From Micrococcaceae bacterium (lineage in GTDB: Bacteria; Actinomycetota; Actinomycetes; Actinomycetales; Micrococcaceae), in contig JAODMR010000141.1 of NCBI GenBank assembly GCA_025465475.1, positions 1 through 64,000 on the forward strand: a stretch of 64,000 nt of DNA, in the 5' to 3' direction. How positions within the stretch are numbered: position 1 is the stretch's first letter; every line of letters starts with the position of its first letter. The translations under genes and the position numbers were made by a program. The notes below the pieces were generated by a model, which did not search any database, had not been told where the DNA came from, and worked only from the letters and a program-made list of their open reading frames with translations. This document shows, one piece after another, positions 27,639 to 38,013 of the stretch.

Positions 27639-29134
27639 TGGGGCCCGGCTGGCTGCCGCCCCGGGTGCTGCGCCCCCGGGGCTGGGGACTGCTGGCCGCG
27701 GGCGCGTTGTCGCTGCTGTTTGCAGCCGTTATGGGCCGGCGTGACCTGTTGACCCTCGCCCTGTTCCTGCTGATCCTGCCACTGCTGGCAATCGTGGGCA
27801 GCAGGCTGCTCAAGCCGGCGCTGAAGGTATACCGGGAATTTTCCCCCCCTTCGGTGGAGACGGAGGCTGCCGTCACGGTCACGCTCGCCATCCATGGCAA
27901 CACGGCCCGGCAGGTGGGGGTCGCCCTGCAGGAGCAACTGCCCACGCGGTTCGGTGAGCCTCCGACTTTCTCCTTCCCCTCCCGGACGGCGACGTTCGGA
28001 GGTGTCAGCAGGTATGCGTACCGGCTGCGCTCAACGCATCGCGGCCAATTCCGCGTTGGACCGGTGACGGCAGAGTTTTCCGATCCGTTTGGGCTCACGC
28101 GGCGCCGGCACCAGCTTGATGACGGCGACCTGCTGACCGTGACTCCCGCCGCGCTGGACTTGCCCGGGACCCAGCTCACCGGCTCCCGCGGCAGCGACGG
28201 AAGCATGGCCACCCCGCAGAAGGCCAATCCGAGTGAGGATGACGCGATGACCCGCGAGTACCGCTCCGGAGACCCGATGCGGCGCGTGCACTGGCGGGCC
28301 ACCGCCAGGCACGGGCAACTGATGGTCCGGCAGGAGGAATCGGTCACGACCCCGGACGCCACCCTGATCCTGGACAGCAGGACCGGAGCGTTCACGACCG
28401 GACACACAGGTTTTCCCCTGTCCGGGCAGGAGGGCCGGTCCCCTTCGCTGCACACCACCGAGGGCTTTGAATGGTTGGTCGTGGCGGCCATGTCCATCTC
28501 CGCCCACCTGGTGGAGCGCGGCTTCTCGCTCCGGATCCTTGACCCGCAGGGCCTGCCCGGGCTGGCCCGGTCCGCGTCGGCACCCTGGCCGCAGGAAGAG
28601 CATTACAGCGGTTCGTCGGGCCTGCAGGCCGTGGCCGAATCCCTTGCCGCACTGGAACTGCAGGTACCCGCCCACCAGCCTCTCCCCGTCAGCGGGCGCA
28701 CGCAAAAAATCGGGAGCCCTCGAACCGGCCCATCCGGCAGCAGCGGGCCAGCAGCGGGTGGGTCCACTGCAGGCGCAAGCCAGCACGGCGCAGCCCTGAG
28801 TGAGCACCTGTTATCCCAACTGGCCGCGCACCGGCACCGCGGGCCCATCGTCGCCCTGCTGGGGCGCCTCTCCGTGACCGAGGCACGGCTGTTGGCTCCG
28901 GCAGCTGACTACGCCGCAGGAGCCTTGGCCATCCTGGTGCTGGAGCGCCCGCAGGAGGCGACGGAGGTACTGGAGGTGCTCCGTAGCGGCGGTTGGCGGG
29001 CCACGGCCGTGAACCGGAAAACATCGCTGGCATCGGCCTGGGCCTCCTTCGATGAGGGTGCTTCCGGCAGCATCCTGCAAAGCGCCGCACGCTCCGGGGG
29101 GCAGCGCACCGCCTCAGGGAGGGGGTCGGCATGA
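27638..29134 (+). CDS. DUF58 membrane-anchored protein
   Basis: 498 aa from the ATG at 27638, in TGATG overlap with the moxR stop; a GTG one codon earlier is also possible. Two hydrophobic helices near the N-terminus (LLAAGALSLLFAAVMG; LTLALFLLILPLLAIVG), a beta-rich extracytoplasmic-like part, then the DUF58 signature YRSGDPMRRVHWRATARHGQ with VRQEE, followed by a VWA-like segment with a Gly/Ser/Pro-rich insertion. DUF58 proteins work with MoxR ATPases. The 3' end overlaps the transglutaminase gene by ATGA, so the three are translationally coupled. The exact role is unknown; membrane-protein or cofactor maturation is the family hypothesis. Confidence 0.9.
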   Translation: MGPGWLPPRVLRPRGWGLLAAGALSLLFAAVMGRRDLLTLALFLLILPLLAIVGSRLLKPALKVYREFSPPSVETEAAVTVTLAIHGNTARQVGVALQEQLPTRFGEPPTFSFPSRTATFGGVSRYAYRLRSTHRGQFRVGPVTAEFSDPFGLTRRRHQLDDGDLLTVTPAALDLPGTQLTGSRGSDGSMATPQKANPSEDDAMTREYRSGDPMRRVHWRATARHGQLMVRQEESVTTPDATLILDSRTGAFTTGHTGFPLSGQEGRSPSLHTTEGFEWLVVAAMSISAHLVERGFSLRILDPQGLPGLARSASAPWPQEEHYSGSSGLQAVAESLAALELQVPAHQPLPVSGRTQKIGSPRTGPSGSSGPAAGGSTAGASQHGAALSEHLLSQLAAHRHRGPIVALLGRLSVTEARLLAPAADYAAGALAILVLERPQEATEVLEVLRSGGWRATAVNRKTSLASAWASFDEGASGSILQSAARSGGQRTASGRGSA

Positions 29135-31668
29135 GCGCCCCGGTGCGGGACACCGCTCCGGCCGGCACCGCCCGGGCCGGCACCGCTCCGGAACCGGACC
29201 GCCGGGCGCCCGGTTTTGGGCGCAGCCCGGTCGGCGCTTTTCCCTGGGCCATGTCCGCGGCGATTTTCGTGGCGGTTCTCGGCAGCGCCCTGGGACTCAA
29301 TGGGGTGTTGCGCGGCTGGGACTGGCTGGTGCCGGCGGCCGGTGCGGTAGGCGCCGTCGTGCTCACCCTGGCAGTGGCACGCAGTGCGCGACTGCCCGAA
29401 GCCGTGGTACCCGTCACCGCCCTGGTGGTCCTGGGCATGGTGCTGACCCTGCAGTTTTTTCCTGCCACCGCCTTGCTGGGCGTCCTGCCCACCACCTCGA
29501 CGCTGGGGGAATTGGGCCAGTTGTTGGGCCGGACCTCGGAGACGGTGGTGGGCGGCGTGGCTCCCGTCGAGGCGCACCCGGGTGTGGTGCTGGTGACCTG
29601 CGCCGGGTTGGGGCTGGTGGCGGTGCTGGTCGACGCCCTGGCGGTGAGCCTGGGACTGGCGGCGGCGAGCGGGCTGGGGCTGCTGGCCGTGCTGATCGTT
29701 CCGGCGCTGGTGAAGCTGGACAGCGTTGGGCCCTGGGGGTTCACCGGAGCAGCCGCCGGGTACCTGCTGGTCCTGGCGTGCAGCCAGTCCTTGGGAGCCG
29801 GGCGGGACCTTGGGACCTCCGATGGGCCGGGTTCCGCCCGTCCAGCGGGACAGGGCACCCGCACGGTGCAGGCCGTAGGCCTGGGAGCGGCAGTCATCGT
29901 GCTCACCCTGCTTCTGTCAGCCGTTCTCCCCGGTTTCACCACAGGCACCTTTCCGGAGGGTTCCAGGTTCAACCCCTTTGGCCGCAGCACGGGCCTGAAC
30001 CCCATGGTCACGCTGGGCAATGACCTGCGAAATCCCAGCGGGCAGGGGCAGATGATTTACGCCACTGACTCCAGCAGCCCGGTCTACCTACGCTCGACCA
30101 CGTTGGAGGACTTTGACGGGGAGTCCTGGGCGCCGGACGAACGTCGCGGCCAGCGCCGTTTCGACCCCAGCCGCATCACCGATGACTACTCGACCGCGTC
30201 CGTGCTGGACGGCGTAACCACCACAACCGTGGTCAATTCCCAGGAGTTCAACAGTCCATGGCTTCCGGTGCCGTACGCACCCCTGAGTGTGCAGGGGCTG
30301 CAGGGCCGATGGACGTGGGACCCGGAAACGCTGAGCATCAGGGGCATCAGCAGCACTACGCTGCATCAGACCTACACCGTCCGTTCCGTGGCACCGAAAC
30401 TGACCAGGGAATCACTGGCACACGTGGTGACGGCGCCGCGCCAATCCCTGGACCGGCAATTCCTGGAACTGCCTGAGGGCACGCCGGAGATCATCCGTCA
30501 GACGGCGCTTGATGTGACGGGAACTGCCCCCACCCCCTACGACAAGGCAATGGCCATCCAAAACTTTCTGCGGGGCCCGGAGTTCACCTATTCGGAACTC
30601 ACCCCCCTCCGCGAAGGGTATGACGGAAGCAGCATGGACGTGCTGGCAAAGTTTTTGGAGGTCAAAAGCGGCTACTGCGTGCATTTTGCCGCCGCCATGG
30701 CTGTCATGGCCCGGGAAGCGGGCCTTCCCAGCCGAATTGCGGTTGGCTATGCGCCGGGAAAGATCACCGGAAATACCGTCACCGTCGGCGGGCAGGAGCT
30801 GACCGAATTCTCCGTGGATGGGCACAACGCCCATGCCTGGCCGGAACTGTATTTCGAGGGCATCGGCTGGGTACCGTTTGAACCAACACCCAGCCGGGGC
30901 CAGGTCCCCGGCTATGCCCTGCCGCCCAGCGACGACCTGGGCGCTGCCTCCGAGCCGGCCGAGAACCTGGACCCATTGGCGGCGAGCGCCCCCGCGGGTG
31001 CTGCCTCGACGGCGGCCACCGGCCTGGGCGTGGCAGGCGGAGCCGGCAATGACGACGGCTCAGCGTTGCTGCGGACGCTGCCCGTCCTCCTGGCCGGTAC
31101 GGCCCTGCTGGGGCTGCTGGCTTCCCCGGCGCTGACCCGGGTGGCGTTGCGCAGGCGTCGCCACGCCCTGCTGTCCCCCGGTCCCGGCAGGCACCAGGGC
31201 GCCCGGGCGGCAGAACAGCCTCAGGTGGCGGCCTGGGCTGAACTGTTGGACCTTTCCAGGGACTTCGGTGTGGGCCCGGAACCGAGTGAGACGCCGCGGA
31301 GCTTCGCTGCCCGGTTGTTAGGCAGCGGTCGGCTTGGCACGGACATGACCGATACGGACCTGCGCCGGGCCGTCGACGAATTGCTGGAGGGCTTTGAACT
31401 CAGCACCTACGGCCGGCCCGTGCAGCTGGCGGACCGCTCCGACCCGGCCAGGCACCCGGCCGGCCTGCAGCTGATCCGGTTGCACCAGGCCTTCCGGCTG
31501 CAGGCAGCAGCGGGGGTACGCTGGCGCGCGTTGCTTCTGCCGCCGTCGACGCTCAACCGTTGGGCGGGTATCTTTCGACAGGCGTTGCCGGTCCGCCGGG
31601 GACGGCAGCCTTTCGGCCAGCGCCTGGGTAAGCTGCATCTGCCGGGGAGGCGAACAGCGCGTCGCTGA
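29131..31668 (+). CDS. TgpA-like transmembrane transglutaminase (DUF3488/DUF4129)
   Basis: 845 aa; ATG overlaps the previous stop (ATGA). N-terminal block of about six or seven helices (residues about 35-260), an extracellular transglutaminase core with catalytic Cys516 (KSGYCVHFAAAMAVMAREAG) and His568 (GHNAHAWPELYFEGIGWVPF), another helix near 650 (TLPVLLAGTALLGLLASPAL) and a cytoplasmic DUF4129-type tail. The family places a papain-fold domain outside the membrane; its reaction (transglutaminase or peptidase) is not settled. MoxR-DUF58-TgpA operons are widespread in actinobacteria. Some Pro/Ala-rich linkers are present but nothing is missing. Confidence 0.92.
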   Translation: MSAPVRDTAPAGTARAGTAPEPDRRAPGFGRSPVGAFPWAMSAAIFVAVLGSALGLNGVLRGWDWLVPAAGAVGAVVLTLAVARSARLPEAVVPVTALVVLGMVLTLQFFPATALLGVLPTTSTLGELGQLLGRTSETVVGGVAPVEAHPGVVLVTCAGLGLVAVLVDALAVSLGLAAASGLGLLAVLIVPALVKLDSVGPWGFTGAAAGYLLVLACSQSLGAGRDLGTSDGPGSARPAGQGTRTVQAVGLGAAVIVLTLLLSAVLPGFTTGTFPEGSRFNPFGRSTGLNPMVTLGNDLRNPSGQGQMIYATDSSSPVYLRSTTLEDFDGESWAPDERRGQRRFDPSRITDDYSTASVLDGVTTTTVVNSQEFNSPWLPVPYAPLSVQGLQGRWTWDPETLSIRGISSTTLHQTYTVRSVAPKLTRESLAHVVTAPRQSLDRQFLELPEGTPEIIRQTALDVTGTAPTPYDKAMAIQNFLRGPEFTYSELTPLREGYDGSSMDVLAKFLEVKSGYCVHFAAAMAVMAREAGLPSRIAVGYAPGKITGNTVTVGGQELTEFSVDGHNAHAWPELYFEGIGWVPFEPTPSRGQVPGYALPPSDDLGAASEPAENLDPLAASAPAGAASTAATGLGVAGGAGNDDGSALLRTLPVLLAGTALLGLLASPALTRVALRRRRHALLSPGPGRHQGARAAEQPQVAAWAELLDLSRDFGVGPEPSETPRSFAARLLGSGRLGTDMTDTDLRRAVDELLEGFELSTYGRPVQLADRSDPARHPAGLQLIRLHQAFRLQAAAGVRWRALLLPPSTLNRWAGIFRQALPVRRGRQPFGQRLGKLHLPGRRTARR

Positions 31669-31672
31669 AACC

Positions 31673-31688
31673 GCCTGCCCCGGCAGGC
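31673..31688. terminator. Candidate bidirectional hairpin between convergent genes
   Basis: GCCTGCC-CC-GGCAGGC is a perfect 7-bp inverted repeat in the 28-bp gap between the stops of the transglutaminase gene (plus) and the aldehyde dehydrogenase gene (minus). Position suggests a shared terminator, but there is no U-tract on either side. Confidence 0.4.
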
Positions 31689-31696
31689 AGTATGGC

Positions 31697-33193
31697 CTAG
31701 CTGGCGTACGGGTCCGCGATGCCGATGTACTGGGTGTAGAGGTACTCCTCGATCCCCTCGAGTCCCCCTTCGCGGCCAAGACCGGACTGCTTCACGCCAC
31801 CGAAGGGCGCGGCGGCGTTGGATATGACACCGGCGTTCAGCCCCATCATGCCCGTCTCCAGCTTTTCACCCATCCGCAGGCCTCGGTTGAGGTCCTTGGT
31901 GAACACGTACGCCACCAGCCCGTATTCGGTGTTGTTGGCCAGCCGAACGGCCTCCTCCTCCGTGGCGAAGGTGACGATGGGGGCCACCGGGCCAAAGATT
32001 TCCTCGGCCAGGATGCGTGCACCTTCGGGCACCCCCGTCAGCACGGTCGGCTGATAAAAGTAGCCGTCCCCGTCCACGGGGGAACCACCGGTCACCGCTG
32101 TGGCCCCCGCTGAAAGCGCGTCCTGGACCAGCGCATCAACCTTGTCCCGCGACTTAGCGTCAATCAGCGGGCCGACCTTGGTGTCCGGTTCCGTGCCCCG
32201 CCCGGTCGTCATTGCCTTCATCCGTTCGGCAAAACGGCTGCCGAACTCCTGCGCCACCGACTCGTGCACGATGAACCGATTGGCAGCGGTGCAGGCCTCA
32301 CCCATGTTGCGGAGCTTCGCGGCCATGGCGCCCTCCACCGCGGCGTCCAGGTCCGCATCCTCGAAGACCAGGAACGGCGCGTTTCCGCCCAGTTCCATGG
32401 ACGTCCGCAAAACATTCTTCGACGCGTCGGACAGTAGCCGCCGACCGACCTCCGTGGAGCCCGTGAAGGACAGCTTGCGTAGGCGCGGATCCTGGATCAG
32501 GTTTCCGGTGGTATCCCCTGCCGTCGTTGTTGAGATGACGTTGAGCACACCGTCCGGCAGGCCTGCCTCCTGCATGACGGCGGCAAACAGCTGGGAGGTC
32601 AGCGGAGTCAGGTTTGCAGGCTTGAGCACCATGGTGCAGCCGGCGGCCACGGCCGGAGCGATCTTGCGGGTCGCCATGGCCAGCGGGAAGTTCCACGGAG
32701 TGATCAGCAGGCAGGGACCCACCGGCTTCTTGTTGACCAACAGCCGGGATTTACCGTCCGGGGACATGGAATAGCGCCCGAACGAGCGCACGGATTCCTC
32801 CGAGAACCACCGCAGGAATTCCGCCCCGTATGTCACCTCGCCACGCGCCTCAGTCAGTGGCTTGCCCATTTCCAAAGTCATCAGCAGGGCAAAGTCTTCC
32901 GCCCTGGCTGTCACCAGTTCGAAGGCCCGCCGCAGGATCTCTCCGCGCTCCCGGGGCGCCGTGCGGGCCCACTCCTGCTGGGCTGCCACGGCGGCGTCCA
33001 GGGCGGCCGCAGCATCTTCCGCGCCGGCGTCGGCGAGCGTAAGGAGCGTCTTGCCCGTCGATGGGTCTTCCACATCGAAGGTTTTGCCGGAGGCAGCCGC
33101 ACGCCAGGAACCGGCAATCAGCAGGCCCGTGGGGACAGTTGCCAATAGTTCGGCCTCGCGTTGGCCGGTGATGGTGCTGGTGCTTGCAGCCAT
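31697..33193 (-). CDS. gabD: NAD(P)-dependent succinate-semialdehyde dehydrogenase
   Basis: 498 aa; ATG 33191-33193 with GAGGGAG upstream. Oxidises succinate semialdehyde to succinate in GABA or 4-aminobutyrate-type catabolism. ALDH motifs: LLITPWNFPLAMATRKIAPA, cofactor loop FTGSTEVGRRLL, catalytic Glu in MELGGNAPFLVFEDADLD, catalytic Cys in GEACTAANRFIV, and EIFGPVAPI. The FEDADLD and GEACTAANR forms match the SSADH/GabD subgroup rather than betaine-aldehyde enzymes. Monocistronic here; no GABA transaminase is adjacent, so the substrate assignment rests on family resemblance. Confidence 0.85.
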   Translation of the reverse strand: MAASTSTITGQREAELLATVPTGLLIAGSWRAAASGKTFDVEDPSTGKTLLTLADAGAEDAAAALDAAVAAQQEWARTAPRERGEILRRAFELVTARAEDFALLMTLEMGKPLTEARGEVTYGAEFLRWFSEESVRSFGRYSMSPDGKSRLLVNKKPVGPCLLITPWNFPLAMATRKIAPAVAAGCTMVLKPANLTPLTSQLFAAVMQEAGLPDGVLNVISTTTAGDTTGNLIQDPRLRKLSFTGSTEVGRRLLSDASKNVLRTSMELGGNAPFLVFEDADLDAAVEGAMAAKLRNMGEACTAANRFIVHESVAQEFGSRFAERMKAMTTGRGTEPDTKVGPLIDAKSRDKVDALVQDALSAGATAVTGGSPVDGDGYFYQPTVLTGVPEGARILAEEIFGPVAPIVTFATEEEAVRLANNTEYGLVAYVFTKDLNRGLRMGEKLETGMMGLNAGVISNAAAPFGGVKQSGLGREGGLEGIEEYLYTQYIGIADPYAS

Positions 33194-33388
33194 GATGACT
33201 CCCTCGTCGGTAGTGTGTGGTCACGGACACGGCGACCGTTCCGCTGTTCCCGGCCTTCACGCTAGTGCCGTCCCGGAAGCAGTGTCCATGCAAGGGCGCA
33301 CTTCGGCGGGCGGCGCAACTTGTGCAAGTGCACAACAGCGGGGCCGGCGCGCGAGTCTGTCGGGGCTGCCGTCGGTCCGGCGCTGCCG

Positions 33389-34336
33389 TCAGGACGGTCC
33401 GGTGCGCGCAGCCAGGACGGCGCTGTAGAGGTCGCGCTTGCTGAGCCGGTTTTCCTCCGCGACGGCCGCAACGGCGTCCTTGAGCCGGAGGCCCGAGGCC
33501 ACCAGGGCGTTGACGGCGGCGACGGCTTCAGCAGGATCCACCGCTCTCGCTTCCCCGGCTCCGGCCACCACGACGGCGATTTCGCCCCGGACGTCGCCCG
33601 CTTCGGCCCACTCCAGCAGGTCGCGCAACGGTCCGCGCAGCACCTCTTCGTACGTCTTGGTCAATTCACGTGCCACCGCGGCGCGGCGTTGCGGACCGAA
33701 GGCTTCGTGCAGGGCGCGAAGCATCGCCTCCAACCGGTGGGGTGCTTCAAAGAAAACCATGGTGCGCCGCTCAGCGGCCAGCTCGGTCAACCTGGCGGAT
33801 CGTTCCCCGGCCTTGCGGGGCAGGAATCCCTCGAAACAGAAGCGGTCAGTGGGGAGCCCGGACAGGGCGAGCGCGGTCAGCACGGCGGAGGGCCCGGGAG
33901 CGGCCGTGACGCGCACGCCGGCCTCCACAGCCGCCTGCACCAGGCGGAAACCGGGGTCGGACACGGCGGGCATTCCGGCGTCGGTCACCATCAGCAGGGT
34001 CTTGCCGGCGAGGACCTGCTCCAGCAGTTCCCCCGTGCGGGCGGCCTCATTGTGTTCGTGGTAGCTGATCACGCGACCGGTCACCTCAACCCGCAAGGAC
34101 TGCACCAGCCGGTGCAGTCGACGCGTGTCCTCGGCGGCGATAAGGTCGGCGCTGCCCAGCCACTCGATCAGCCGCGCGGAGGCGTCCCCCATGTTTCCGA
34201 TGGGCGTTGCCGCCAGCACGATGCATCCGCCACTGGTGGAGCCAGGAGTTCCGGGACCGGGAGTTCCGGGACCAGGTGCTCCAACGTCCTGTGTTTCCGT
34301 GGCCGATGCGGGGTCTGTTGGCTGGTCGTCGTCCAT
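33389..34336 (-). CDS. rsmI: 16S rRNA (cytidine1402-2'-O)-methyltransferase
   Basis: 315 aa from ATG 34334-34336 ([14 protein letters not shown]); codons upstream of that run through the divergent promoter and are rejected. Methylates the ribose of C1402 in the 16S decoding centre with SAM. Tetrapyrrole-methylase fold: [46 protein letters not shown] and [17 protein letters not shown], with the C-terminal helical domain ending [15 protein letters not shown] Gly/Pro/Thr repeat ([12 protein letters not shown], encoded by short direct repeats at about 34245-34290) forms a flexible N-terminal linker. Divergent from the protein O-mannosyltransferase gene 91 bp away. Confidence 0.95.
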   Translation of the reverse strand: MDDDQPTDPASATETQDVGAPGPGTPGPGTPGSTSGGCIVLAATPIGNMGDASARLIEWLGSADLIAAEDTRRLHRLVQSLRVEVTGRVISYHEHNEAARTGELLEQVLAGKTLLMVTDAGMPAVSDPGFRLVQAAVEAGVRVTAAPGPSAVLTALALSGLPTDRFCFEGFLPRKAGERSARLTELAAERRTMVFFEAPHRLEAMLRALHEAFGPQRRAAVARELTKTYEEVLRGPLRDLLEWAEAGDVRGEIAVVVAGAGEARAVDPAEAVAAVNALVASGLRLKDAVAAVAEENRLSKRDLYSAVLAARTGPS

Positions 34337-34427
34337 AATTCCCAGCCTACCGGGGGGTCCGTCGTGGAACGGTGGCAGGCCTCCGCCCCGCAGCGGCTCC
34401 GTCCAGGCGGACCGGTAGCATGTCAGG

Positions 34428-36098
34428 GTGAGCCTGAACGTCACCGATCCTCCCGCCTCCGCGCGGTTGCAGGACACCTCCCCAGCGGGTCGGTGGCTCC
34501 AGGATCCGGCCCGGGCGTTCAGCCGCACGGCCCTCATCGACCGCCTGCTGGGACAGCGGTGGAGTTGGCGCAGCACCCCGGTGTCCCTGCGGCTGTGGTA
34601 CTGGCTGGTGCCTGTCCTGACGGCCGTGCTGGGAGGTATCCTCCGCTTTGTCCGGCTGGACCAACCGCACGCCCTGGTTTTCGACGAAACCTACTACGTC
34701 AAGGATGCATACTCGCTGCTGCAAAGCGGCTACGAGCGGAACTGGGCTGACAAGTCCAACGACGGCTTCCTCCTTGGAAACTTCAGTGGCCTGCAGAGCA
34801 CCCCGGAATACGTGGTGCACCCCCCGGTGGGTAAGTGGATGATCGCCGCGGGCATGCAGCTCTTTGGCCCGGCCAGTAGTTTTGGGTGGCGCTTCAGCTC
34901 CGCGGTGGCCGGAACCCTGGCAGTGCTCATGATCGCCCTGATCGCCCAGAAGCTGTTCCGCTCCACCCTGCTGGGAGGGGTAGCCGGATTACTCCTGGCG
35001 GTGGATGGGCACGCCATCGTGCAGTCCCGCACGGCTTTGCTGGATGTCTTCGTCATGTTCTGGGCGTTGGCGGCGTTTGGCGCCCTGCTGCTGGACCGGA
35101 CCTCGGGACGGCTTCGGCTCGCGGCACGGCTCGCCGCCACCGCCACGGAGTCGGGGCGTCCTCCTGCCGCAGTGCTGACGTTCGGGCCCTGGTTGGGCCT
35201 GCGTCCCTGGCGCATCGTCGCAGGAGTCTGTCTTGGCCTATGCGCCGGCACGAAATGGTCGGGCTTGTTTTTCCTGGTCGTCTTTGGCCTGCTCACCGTG
35301 CTCTGGGACCTGAGTGCCCGGCGGATCGCCGGAGTCCGGCGCTGGGTAATCGGCGGACTGATAAAGGATGGTCTTCCAGCCTTCCTGGCCATGGTGCCGG
35401 TCGCCGCACTGACCTACCTGGCCAGCTGGACCGGCTGGTTCCTGTCGGGGAATTCGTACGACCGCAACTGGGCTCAGGCCAATCCGTCCGCCACCTGGGG
35501 CTGGGTACCCGACGGACTGCGGTCGCTGTGGCATTACCATTCCACGGCGTATAACTTCCACACCGGGCTCAGTTCCGACCATCCGTACAAGGCCAACGCC
35601 TGGTCCTGGCTGGTCATGGGCAGGCCGACGTCGTTCTACACCGATTATCCGAAGCAGGGCGAAAAAGGATGCCTTGACGCGTCCTGCGCCGCCGTCGTCA
35701 GTTCCGTGGGCAACCCCCTGATCTGGTGGTGCGGGACCTTGGCGGCCCTCTTCCTGCTGTTCTACTGGCTGTTCCGCCGGGACTGGCGTGCCGGCGGCGT
35801 GCTCGCCGGATGGGCTGCGGGTTACCTGCCCTGGCTGCTGTACCCCACCAGGACCATCTTCTTCTTTTACGCGATCGCCTACGAACCGTATCTGGTACTC
35901 GGATTGGTCTTTGTGCTGGGCCTGGTGTTGGGCCGGCCGGCCGATCCGCCGTGGCGCCGCCAGCAGGGAGCACTGTTCGCCGGCATCTTCCTGGTCCTGG
36001 TCGTGCTCCTCTCGGCGTACTTCTACCCGCTGTGGACCGCGCAACAGATCTCCTACCAGGATTGGCGAAACCATATGTGGATGCCCAGCTGGGTCTGA
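34428..36098 (+). CDS. Dolichyl-phosphate-mannose-protein mannosyltransferase (Pmt)
   Basis: 556 aa; GTG start. GT39 membrane glycosyltransferase with about ten helices. Polyprenyl-phosphate mannose is the donor, and secreted proteins are O-mannosylated on Ser/Thr at the outer face of the membrane. Features: [20 protein letters not shown] with the catalytic-type Asp-Glu pair in the first extracytoplasmic loop, [33 protein letters not shown], and the C-terminal PMT_4TMC segment ([19 protein letters not shown]). Normal length for actinobacterial Pmt. rsmI and pmt are often adjacent and divergent in actinobacteria. Mannose supply could come from manA at 56.5 kb. Confidence 0.93.
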   Translation: MSLNVTDPPASARLQDTSPAGRWLQDPARAFSRTALIDRLLGQRWSWRSTPVSLRLWYWLVPVLTAVLGGILRFVRLDQPHALVFDETYYVKDAYSLLQSGYERNWADKSNDGFLLGNFSGLQSTPEYVVHPPVGKWMIAAGMQLFGPASSFGWRFSSAVAGTLAVLMIALIAQKLFRSTLLGGVAGLLLAVDGHAIVQSRTALLDVFVMFWALAAFGALLLDRTSGRLRLAARLAATATESGRPPAAVLTFGPWLGLRPWRIVAGVCLGLCAGTKWSGLFFLVVFGLLTVLWDLSARRIAGVRRWVIGGLIKDGLPAFLAMVPVAALTYLASWTGWFLSGNSYDRNWAQANPSATWGWVPDGLRSLWHYHSTAYNFHTGLSSDHPYKANAWSWLVMGRPTSFYTDYPKQGEKGCLDASCAAVVSSVGNPLIWWCGTLAALFLLFYWLFRRDWRAGGVLAGWAAGYLPWLLYPTRTIFFFYAIAYEPYLVLGLVFVLGLVLGRPADPPWRRQQGALFAGIFLVLVVLLSAYFYPLWTAQQISYQDWRNHMWMPSWV

Positions 36099-36143
36099 TC
36101 TTTGTGACGACCCGCGGAACCACCATGAGGAAAGAGGACCCGA

Positions 36144-37985
36144 GTGAAGGAAGCAACCACCGATCTGCTGGTTACGCTGCCGCCGTCCAGCAACGTCACG
36201 GACCTGCTGCTGGATAGATCTGCGGCGGACCCCCATGCCCCCATGTTCGAACGCAGGACACCGACGGGCTGGCAAGGAGTTGCCGGAGCGGCCTTCCTGG
36301 CGGAGGTCACGTCCGTGGCCAAAGGGCTGCTCGCTGTCGGCGTCTCCCCCGGTGAGAGGATCGCCGTGATGTCGGAGACCCGGTATGAGTGGGCCGTGGC
36401 CGATTTTGCCATCTGGTTCGCCGGGGGCGTGAGCGTGCCGATCTACGAGACGTCCTCGGCCGCCCAGATCGGATGGATCCTGCAGGACTCCGGTGCCCGG
36501 AGGGTCCTGGTGGACACGGCGGAGCGGGGCTCCCTGGTTCAGGGCGCCGCAGAACGGTCAGAGACGCTCGGCGATGCGCACATCGGTACGTGGCGGCTGG
36601 CCTATGACGGCGAGGGCCCCGATCTGTCCACGCTGGCCGCCCTGGGCGCGGGGGTTTCCGACGCTGAGCTGGAAGGGGTGCGATCCAAGGCGAACCTCAC
36701 CGATACCGCCTCCATCGTTTACACGTCCGGGACCACTGGGCGCCCCCGCGGGTGCTGCATCACGCACGGCAACTTCGCCCTGGTCGCCAGGAACGCCCCC
36801 GTTTTCCTGCCCGAGGTGCTGGCCGCACCCGGATCCCGGACGCTGATGTTCCTTCCGCTGGCCCATGTGCTTGCCCGGGCCGTCCAACTGGCGTGCCTGG
36901 CGTCCGGAACAACGGTGGGTCACACGACCAGTGCCACCTTGCTTCCCGACCTGGCAACGTTCCGCCCGACCTTCCTGCTCAGTGTTCCCAGGATCTTCGA
37001 GAAGGTGCTGGGCGCGGCCCGCCAGCAGGCGCAATCCAGCGGGCGCCGCCGCCTGTTCCAAACCGCCGAGCGTACCGCCATTTCCTACTCGGAGGCGTTG
37101 GAGCGAGCTGCGGTGACGGGCCGGGCACCCGGGCGGTTGCTACGGGCACGCCACGCGGTGCTTGACAGGTTCGTGTACGCGCGGATCCGGGCCCTGTTCG
37201 GCGGCGCGGCCCGCTACGCCATTTCCGGGGCCAGCCCGCTGAGCCGGCGCGACGCGCACTTCTTTCGCGGTGCCGGCGTGGACGTGCTGGAGGGCTACGG
37301 TCTGACCGAATCCACTGCCCCGTGCACGGTCAACATTCCGTCCCGGACCCGGGTAGGAACGGTGGGCATTCCGCTGCCAGGTACCACCATCCGGATCGCC
37401 GACGACGGGGAGGTGCTGGTGCGGGGCATGGGGGTCTTCGCCGGATACCACAACGACCCCGCCGCAACCGCTGAGGTTTTCACCGACGGCTTCTTCCGTA
37501 CCGGTGATCTGGGCACGCTTGACGATGACGGTTTCCTTACCATTACGGGCCGGAAGAAGGACCTGCTGGTCACCGCAGGCGGCAAGAACGTCTCCCCCGG
37601 ACCGCTGGAGGAGCAACTCCGTGCCGCCCGGCTGATTTCCCAGGCCGTCGTGGTTGGCGAAGGCAGGCCGTTCATCGGCGCGCTGCTGACCCTCGATGAA
37701 GGGGAGCTCCGCGCCTTCTGCGCCAGCGCCGGAATGGACCCGGTGGGCGTCGCGGAAGCCGCCGTGGACCCGCGGATCCGGGCTGAACTGCAGCGCGCCG
37801 TGGACGCCGCCAACAGCAGCGTCTCCCGGGCGGAGGCGATCCGCAGCTTCACCGTCCTGGCCACCGACTTCACCGTGGAATCCGGGCATCTCACCCAGTC
37901 CCTAAAGGTGAAGCGCGCCGCCGTCGTCCGTGACTATGCGGATGAGATCGACGCCCTGTACGGGACCGGCGGTACGGCCCGGTAG
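36144..37985 (+). CDS. AMP-dependent long-chain fatty-acid-CoA ligase
   Basis: 613 aa; GTG start with AAGAGGA about seven bases upstream, 45 bp after pmt. ANL superfamily: ATP-binding loop IVYTSGTTGRPRGCCITHG (Arg in place of the usual Lys of the PKG motif), ISGASPLSRRDAHFFRGAGV, GYGLTESTAPCTVN, TGDLGTLDDDGFLTITGRKK and a C-terminal catalytic-Lys region SGHLTQSLKVKRAAV. This matches FadD15-type acyl-CoA synthetases. It activates fatty acids to acyl-CoA for lipid synthesis or degradation. Probably co-transcribed with pmt; convergent with the next gene. Confidence 0.9.
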   Translation: MKEATTDLLVTLPPSSNVTDLLLDRSAADPHAPMFERRTPTGWQGVAGAAFLAEVTSVAKGLLAVGVSPGERIAVMSETRYEWAVADFAIWFAGGVSVPIYETSSAAQIGWILQDSGARRVLVDTAERGSLVQGAAERSETLGDAHIGTWRLAYDGEGPDLSTLAALGAGVSDAELEGVRSKANLTDTASIVYTSGTTGRPRGCCITHGNFALVARNAPVFLPEVLAAPGSRTLMFLPLAHVLARAVQLACLASGTTVGHTTSATLLPDLATFRPTFLLSVPRIFEKVLGAARQQAQSSGRRRLFQTAERTAISYSEALERAAVTGRAPGRLLRARHAVLDRFVYARIRALFGGAARYAISGASPLSRRDAHFFRGAGVDVLEGYGLTESTAPCTVNIPSRTRVGTVGIPLPGTTIRIADDGEVLVRGMGVFAGYHNDPAATAEVFTDGFFRTGDLGTLDDDGFLTITGRKKDLLVTAGGKNVSPGPLEEQLRAARLISQAVVVGEGRPFIGALLTLDEGELRAFCASAGMDPVGVAEAAVDPRIRAELQRAVDAANSSVSRAEAIRSFTVLATDFTVESGHLTQSLKVKRAAVVRDYADEIDALYGTGGTAR

Positions 37986-38013
37986 CCGCAGAGGGACCCG
38001 TCCCCGAGCGGGC

